The notes under the pieces were generated by a model. That model was not told the origin of the DNA, ran no database searches, and saw only the letters and a program-made list of their open reading frames with translations. The translations under genes were made by a program, and so were the position numbers. Positions 57,896 through 64,000 of a stretch of 64,000 nt of DNA are shown here, in pieces (the stretch's first letter is position 1; each line of letters starts with the position of its first letter). This DNA is from Schistosoma mansoni (taxonomy: Eukaryota; Platyhelminthes; Trematoda; Strigeidida; Schistosomatidae): positions 1 through 64,000 of the forward strand of contig NW_017386087.1 in NCBI RefSeq assembly GCF_000237925.1. The letters run 5' to 3'.

Positions 57896-60403
57896 CAACC
57901 AGAATTACCGTAACGTTGGTTTGATACCAAGTCGAGTTGTATTTTTGCTCTCCAGAGGAATATCAAGAGTCCTCCGGATATTGATAGACTGAAAAATAAA
58001 TCAACCGATCGGGAAATACAAGGTTTAATTAATAACACCTTCAAAACAAAAACCTACATGAAGATTATTGGAGAGTTAAAAAAGGTTGGATTATAATAAT
58101 TAAGAATGATAAATTACATAGACTTTTCAACAATCCACGTTAAGTTGCATAGCAATCACCATTGATTGAGAGCCTAACATGTAGTTAGTACACGTATTTT
58201 GTACACATACATAAAAAAACAATCAATAGTGTGGAAATGTTGATATTAGTATTACCTTCGGTGAAAATTAGAAAGTGATTTAACATTTTTTCCGGTATGC
58301 TGTCCGTATGAGTTAATTGTCAATTGCATCCGCATTGGTAAGCTGATTGGAAAAACCGTGGAGAGAAAGAATTACAACTAATTCTCTGGTTAGTCTGTTA
58401 CGTATAATACTGTTTATTTAGTTACAGAGAGATTTTCCGGACTTTAGTATTATCTAGCTGTCATAGGATTTATTAAAGCTACTAATATACATGAATAGTT
58501 ATCGAAAATTCTTTCAATGCGTGAAAATATTGATCATGTGAATTCCGGATAGATAGCTAACGGTAATTCGCTAGATATGATTGGGTCCATGAGAGACATG
58601 CTCTAGGCTGAATGTTTTGGTGTACAATAAACTATTTATTTATATGCATATTCACCGACTGATAGTACGTACAAGTTAGTTGCACGAATGGAGTTTACAA
58701 TAAGGTAGAAAAAGACTTATTTGAAGTATAGTGACTAAAAATTGTTGAAATCAATAAAGCCTATGTGCCAAAAGCACAGGTGGTGTTTTGTTGTATAATT
58801 TTCCGGGCTAAATAAATCTTTACAAGATGATAAACAGTGAGTGATGCTTTTGTAATTATCAGGGAGAACATAAGTTGTAACCAAGGGGAGTACAACTCCC
58901 AACTCCTGTCTATGATAATGATATGAACTTTTGTCAGTGTTGAGGGGGATTCGACAGTGGTGCTTTCAGTTTTCAAGAGATTTACTCAGCTGCTTATATT
59001 GTTGATTTGCACGCATGATTTTGTCGCTAAACTTTTATTTAGATTAACAAGGTTGTAAGATATTTACTGAATGAGAAAGTGATGGAGAAACATACTGAAA
59101 TCATCTTATACATAAAGATAACCAGGAGACAACAACACCGTTTAGTGACAATCCTGGGCCGATCGATCGACAGGGTTTCCTGATATTTTCATCAATTTTA
59201 CCAAGCATATTACATGATTGTCAACTTACAATAATGCTTTATGACAATATCCAGAAACCGTTATAAATGCTGTTTGAGGAAGTTAACATTCGTCTACTTA
59301 CTGTTAATTTAAGTAGTAGTAGTTGTTGTAGTAAACTCTGGAGTTAATTTTGGATGCTTGTTTGACCAACAACTACGTGATAATCTATTCATTATATCAG
59401 TGTAGTACGATTGGGCCCTAATTCAGTGACTTAATTATCTGAAATAACATGATAGAGCTATTCATAAACCCAATAAAGACTATGACGGGTTTGGTGGAAA
59501 ATGTCAAGGGCCGTTCAAATAATTGTTAAAGTCAAATAACATGGAGATGATACAATCATCGCACGTACAGACCAGGTTAACGTGTAGGTTAGTATAGAAC
59601 ACATTTATTAAAGAGGATAGACTTGGCCAACAAAAAATTTAAAACTTGAGGTGAATTATGGAACTGCAGTTAAGAACAAAACAGGTTTTACATAGAGTTC
59701 TCAGAATTGATTGCTTTATTTAGCCCACTAACTTCATGACCGCATCACTGATGATAAGAAATAGGAAATGTCAAACTACTGTTCAATATAACATGGTTAT
59801 CCTGGAAACGATACAGTTCCTCACGGAAGTGGCTGTCATTTAAGGCTACCAAAAGTGTTTTCAGAAATGGCTAGTCTAAATGAAAATATATACATATTAA
59901 GAAGTACCCAAAACATAATGAATTACCCGGCAAAGCCAGTGAAACTCGCCTGGACTATGTTGGGACTTTAGATAACCCAATAGATTTGACGTATACGAAG
60001 CCCATCGTTGCAAGTTTCTGAGGTATTGTCTGATTCGCTTGGCAATAGAGCTTGAATGTTGGAAATAGGGGAGGCAGTGATCGAAAGAAAAAAATATCGA
60101 TGGATAGTCCATAGTCTAAAATAGAACAGGATGTAAAGTGAGGAAAAAGGATAAAGAATTAAATTCACGTAACCATACAAACCTTCTTTACATTGATTGC
60201 TAGCCTTTGTGTATTTACGTTGACTGAGAGCCACAGTTTCTAGTAGTTGACGTATGACAAAACTATCTCACTGAAACATGTAAATGCCACCAAAGCTTCT
60301 TAATGAACCCTCGCAGCTACTGATAAATATAGATAGCCAGTTATTAGTATTGACTGAGCTAGTAAACTATGAGTACTAATCAATATTACAACACGACAAT
60401 ACA
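57896..60403. other. AT-rich DNA between the inverted LTRs; no clear gene
   Basis: Short minus frames near 59900-60240 border the minus LTR and could be leader or gag relics of that element, but I see no motif. The remainder shows nothing recognisable. Confidence 0.45.
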
Positions 60404-60670
60404 CGTGAGCATTACTAAGCAGACCAATAGAAAAATGGGTTAAGATAAATAAAAACCAATCGATAAGGTTAACGTGGACGAGAATCAATAACAGTCTGCG
60501 TTTTTAGTCGATCTAACCAATGTAGAATAAAATTCTCGTCCGGTATTAGTGCTAATGTAACAATGAATGTAATCCCGAAATTGTAGATTTGTCGTGGTGT
60601 GACTGCTTAGTCTATAAGATCTTACGTGGAGATTATATCATTGTCTACACTGACTCATCGTATCATGACA
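60404..60670 (-). repeat. LTR, minus orientation, identical to 57405 copy
   Basis: Read on the minus strand from 60670, the sequence starts TGTCATGATACG and matches the 57405 copy base for base for about 256 bp. Beyond the ggtctgctta end the two copies differ at many positions. The RNase H relic (61250-60838) lies upstream in the same orientation, so this could be a 3' LTR with integrase lost between. Confidence 0.6.
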
Positions 60671-60749
60671 GTCAGCACATCTAGCACTGCTGAAGAACGC
60701 ATTTCCGGGCCTACTAGGGAGTTATATACTGAATATAAAAAACAAAAGC

Positions 60750-61250
60750 TTACGTGGAGTGACCACGTCCGCACAACCGAGCCATGACATTTCGATTCAT
60801 TGTCCACGATTTCAACATTACCGACTTCCTCTAAGTGTTACATGTTGGATATCAGTCTTCTCAGTGATTCAATGTTCAGCTTCAAGAATTGTGTGGTTAG
60901 GAACCAATAACACCACAAATGTTGAAAGTGTCGTGCAACACAATACATGGCCAGGAGTTCCTTGTCGAAAGTGTCATACGTCGATTCAATGTCTTGCAAC
61001 CGTCTCGAGAAGAATGCCAGACGCTGCCAAGAGTTGCTTACAAATTGTTTCATGGCTCCCATTGTGGAATCGGATGCGTCTACTGAGAAACTAGTGGGTA
61101 CTTGAGGTCCTGGTGTGCGAGTATAGTTGTTTTGAGATAATTTTCGTAATTATGGAGAGTGCCTTTGTTGCGTTGTCGTCCAAATTGATGAACTTGTAGC
61201 GGTACTTGTCTGGATCACACAATCCTTGAAGTTGAATACGGGATAACTGA
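60750..61250 (-). pseudogene. Ty3 (CsRn1-like) RNase H relic
   Basis: Minus-strand pieces read LDDNATKALSII, TTILAHQDLKYPLVS, then VDASDSTMGAMKQFVSNSW and LAFFSRRLQDIESTYDTFDK followed by ELLAMYCVARHFQHL. These are the connection and RNase H of a Ty3 polymerase, with the catalytic Asp of DASD and Glu of KELLA visible. One stop and frameshifts interrupt it. It is close to the inverted RNase H segment at 2826-2985 in type. Confidence 0.7.
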
Positions 61251-61443
61251 AAAAATTAATGTTTAACACAATACAGAGAGAAAGTCAGAAGTCATGAACG
61301 AGGTGACAACTGGTCGATATGGCATGACTGAGTCTACTAGGCGTGACCGTTCTTCTGTAATACATACCTAGATACATTAAATATATTATTCTACCCGCAG
61401 CCAAAATGTGTTCATCCTAACTGCCAAACATCATATTGCCGAT

Positions 61444-61610
61444 TGTCATGGTACGAGTTAATGTAGATAATGGTGTGACTCGCGCGTAGGAATTTATAAA
61501 TTAGGTAGTCACACGACGACAAATCTACAACTTTGAGATTACGTTTATTGTTACAGTAGCATCAGTACCAAACTAGACCTTTACTCGACGGACTCACGAA
61601 ATATTCACTA
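61444..61610 (+). repeat. Diverged third LTR copy
   Basis: TGTCATGGTACG starts a segment that follows the 57405 LTR with many substitutions (cacacgacgacaaatctacaa, attacgtttattgttaca). Similarity fades after about 61600. Confidence 0.5.
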
Positions 61611-62303
61611 GCTTACGATATATCAATTTGAACCTAGGGTTACTGAAATGAGAGTGGAGAACGTTGTTTTCGTTGTGCATGTTGCGCTTGGAATGGGGAT
61701 TAGACATATCAGCCAAATCCATAAAAAAACCGACGAGGAACACGGTAGATACGGAAGTGAGACTTAAAATGGGGATAATCACAGGTACATCAATGACAGG
61801 AACGTACAAGTACCTAATGGAGGACAACAAGTGTTATGTTCAAGTTTTTGCTCTCTTCCATTATTGAAGCATGGCGAGTGGATCTACTTGTAACTTACGA
61901 GCGCAAAATCACAATTAAGGCAGCAAAGTTTATTCGCAAATTACAAATAATCGACTGAAATGTCTTTCTAATAATAATTATAACATTTACAACACAAACC
62001 TTTGGTTTTTTAGGCTCCCGGATCAAAACCTTCCAAATACCAAACCGAAGACAAAGAGAAACCGAAGTGTCCGGAGGCAAGAATATAAACAAGCAAGTCC
62101 AGAAGCTGAGTAAAACAAGTAATCCTAAAACAGTGAAATTAATAGTATTCTATATAACAGTTTCTAGTCAGTAAGATGTCTTCACTTCTCCCGTAACAAC
62201 CGGATGAAAGTTCGAAGTCAGAGGACATCAAGGAATTTGGAATCAAGTCATCAAGCCGCAAGTAGACTCGACGAAGGAGTCCCATTTTTTGAGAGAAGGA
62301 AGG

Positions 62304-62640
62304 TGTTAAGGAGACCTGTATATCTCTCTCGAAACTTTACGGAGATATGAAAAATCCGAGAAGCATTTTATTCAATCAAAATCGGATGGACGTTTCCCAG
62401 AAACATTTGGAAAGTGAAGAGTCACGTGCAACATTTTTGATTTGATGGCTGTCGATCCTGCCACTGTTTTGTAGGGTTCCAGAACTTTACAGAGGTGCAG
62501 GGCTATCTGAAATGCTATAAATACCCCCACTTTTGTGTACATAATCCAACCCAGAAGTAAAGCGTTCCTCCAATATTCTACGATTTTTCTCTCGTGTTCA
62601 AGTTGCTTTGTAGATTTAGCCTTGGGTTATCAGGAGAACC
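62304..62640 (+). repeat. Probable 3' LTR of another element, with polypurine tract
   Basis: A purine run gagagaaggaagg (62291-62303) is followed by TGTTAAGG, the pattern of a polypurine tract and LTR start. A TATAAATA box lies at 62515-62522. The upstream 300 bp have a Lys/Pro-rich frame that may be a polymerase tail, but no domain is readable. The 3' end is an estimate because no matching terminus was found. Confidence 0.45.
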
Positions 62641-63102
62641 TAGAAAACCGATTCAAGCGTTCGGTTAGAAGATTCATAAATACCTCCTAATCATAATCCC
62701 TAACTATAGTTTTTAACCCTTCTGGTTTCGCCAACATAATCAAATGGCGTTTAGATCTAGTATAGAAAGTTGTACTGAGTGAGGATGGACTGGTAAGACA
62801 ACGAGAGGTGCATATAAGAAAGGGAATCATGGCGAAAGAAATTAGAAAACTTTCATCTTGAAGCCATATATGACAGGCGATTACTCCAATCACTTTACAT
62901 ACTGGTGTAAGTCCTGGAGATCACGGGTTTTAGAACGGCTTAAGGAGTAATGTTGTAGACCATAAGTTATTCATCTATAAAAAAAGATCCAGTGTTCCAT
63001 TGGTGATGGGTGCTGAAGGAAGCACTAAGAGCATTTCAGTGCTTAAATATTGTGGTATAAAATATTGCTATTTTGACTGTATTTTGAACACATTTGTTTT
63101 AA

Positions 63103-63300
63103 GTAGAACAACAGATGTAAGCGAACAATCAATCATCATAATGAAATAGAATACGTCACCAAGTATAATAGTTGAAATTACTTGACTCAAATAGCCTTGA
63201 TTGGTCTGACATTTTCGTATAAATATTCATGTATATTAGAGTCAAGCCTGATGATGATATAATTGAAACCAATTGTTCGCTCAATTGTGTTGTTCTAATT
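63103..63300. repeat. Short interspersed repeat with imperfect inverted ends
   Basis: The left end (agaacaacagatgtaagcg and aacaatcaatcatcat) is an imperfect inverted copy of the right end (atgatgatataattgaaacc, then caattgttcgctcaattgtg and ttgttcta). The right end also occurs at 42910-42975. The structure is like a small non-autonomous inverted-repeat element, but no target duplication was identified. Confidence 0.45.
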
Positions 63301-63611
63301 TTCACAATGAGAATCTTTAAAATTCCTTTTACTCGAATTTTAAAATTCCATGCTTGGAACATTAATCTCCGCTTTCTGGTTTCACAATGTTGGGTTCAGA
63401 ATTTTAGGAGATTTAGGCTTACAAAGACTGGGTAAACTTAAATACACCCGTCTTCCGACATTAGGAAAACACTAAATCCTCTTGAGTAAATTCCTCGCAA
63501 AGTTTTTAAGCTTTCAAAGTCTAACAATTATTGCAAACCACGGTTCTTAATTAATATCATATTGATGGAAATTAATAAAAAACGGTAACTATTATGAAAT
63601 AATTGAAAAGG

Positions 63612-64000
63612 TATTCTTACTTGTCACTTACGCCTTCCACCCCACGTGGAACATAAGGCGCCGATCAGAACTCTACAACCGACCCTGTTCTGGTTCCCAA
63701 TTGTTTCTAAGTGTTATTCATTATTCTGATTCCTCTCTCCAGTACTTTGGCCTTGAGGATTTCAAGTTAGTACTTGCCTCGTGATGCAGTTTGATGATCT
63801 CCTCGATGGATGTCCTACCCACGGCCAGAGTCTTTCTCTTATTTCCGGCAACTGGTTTGTTCTCTGCCACAGTAGGTTGTTGCTGATCATATCCAGCCAG
63901 CGGACATTGAGTATATTGCATACACAACTGCCCATAAATACCTGTACCTCTTTAATGATGGTTGTAGTAGTTCTCCAGTTTTCAGCTGTACACATCGGAG
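63612..64000 (-). mobile_element. RTE/SR2-like element, 3' end, runs off the window
   Basis: The minus strand from 64000 gives a diverged version of the 51-kb RTE C-terminus: [19 protein letters not shown] and a GRRK-stop end at 63624-63626, followed by a caagtaag tail. It aligns with 51197-51600. The rest of the element, if present, is beyond the right edge. Confidence 0.75.

Overview
The window looks like AT-rich nuclear DNA of a parasitic flatworm, most likely a schistosome (Schistosoma or a close relative such as Trichobilharzia). The reasons are a decayed Sm-alpha-like hammerhead SINE relic at the left edge, CsRn1/Boudicca-like and other Ty3-type LTR elements, RTE/SR2-like and other trematode-type non-LTR elements, and one split gene with long AT-rich introns. 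Species assignment is inference. There are no prokaryotic operons, rRNA genes or CRISPR arrays.

Layout. 1-6240: a hammerhead SINE relic, a non-LTR fragment, a broken CsRn1-like element (763-2985) with a locally inverted segment, and a second Ty3-type element (3387-6240) whose single gag-pol frame has only two internal stops but has lost most of RNase H and integrase. 6241-6440: a 200-N assembly gap. 6441-19065: a large tandem array of about 1.0-kb units (12 full periods and a partial one) with strong G+T bias on the + strand and internal TTG, CTGT and TG microsatellites. 19066-22130: spacer, then a third, deleted Ty3-type element with polypurine tract and 3' LTR. 22131-25300: unassigned DNA and a short LINE derivative.

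25540-44752 (minus): the only convincing host gene. It is a split C2H2 zinc-finger gene that I assembled from nine exons. All eight introns are GT-AG and all are in phase 1. Five internal exons are exactly 84 bp and carry one finger each, and the last exon carries a sixth. The joined frame gives 374 residues with an N/Q-rich N-terminal half. Its introns hold a 3.5-kb LINE (27.1-30.5 kb), a decayed RTE (32.7-33.8 kb), a tRNA-like relic and a probable solo LTR (40.4-40.8 kb).

45200-64000: transposon-rich DNA. It holds a deleted LINE copy, other reverse transcriptase fragments, a nearly complete RTE/SR2-like element (51174-54245) flanked by an 11-bp direct repeat, a pair of apparently identical LTRs in inverted orientation (57.4 and 60.4-60.7 kb) with RNase H relics beside them, another LTR at 62.3 kb, and the 3' end of a further RTE running off the right edge. 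Most coding capacity in the window is therefore mobile-element relics, none with an intact reading frame. The zinc-finger gene and the 1-kb satellite are the two features of greatest biological interest.
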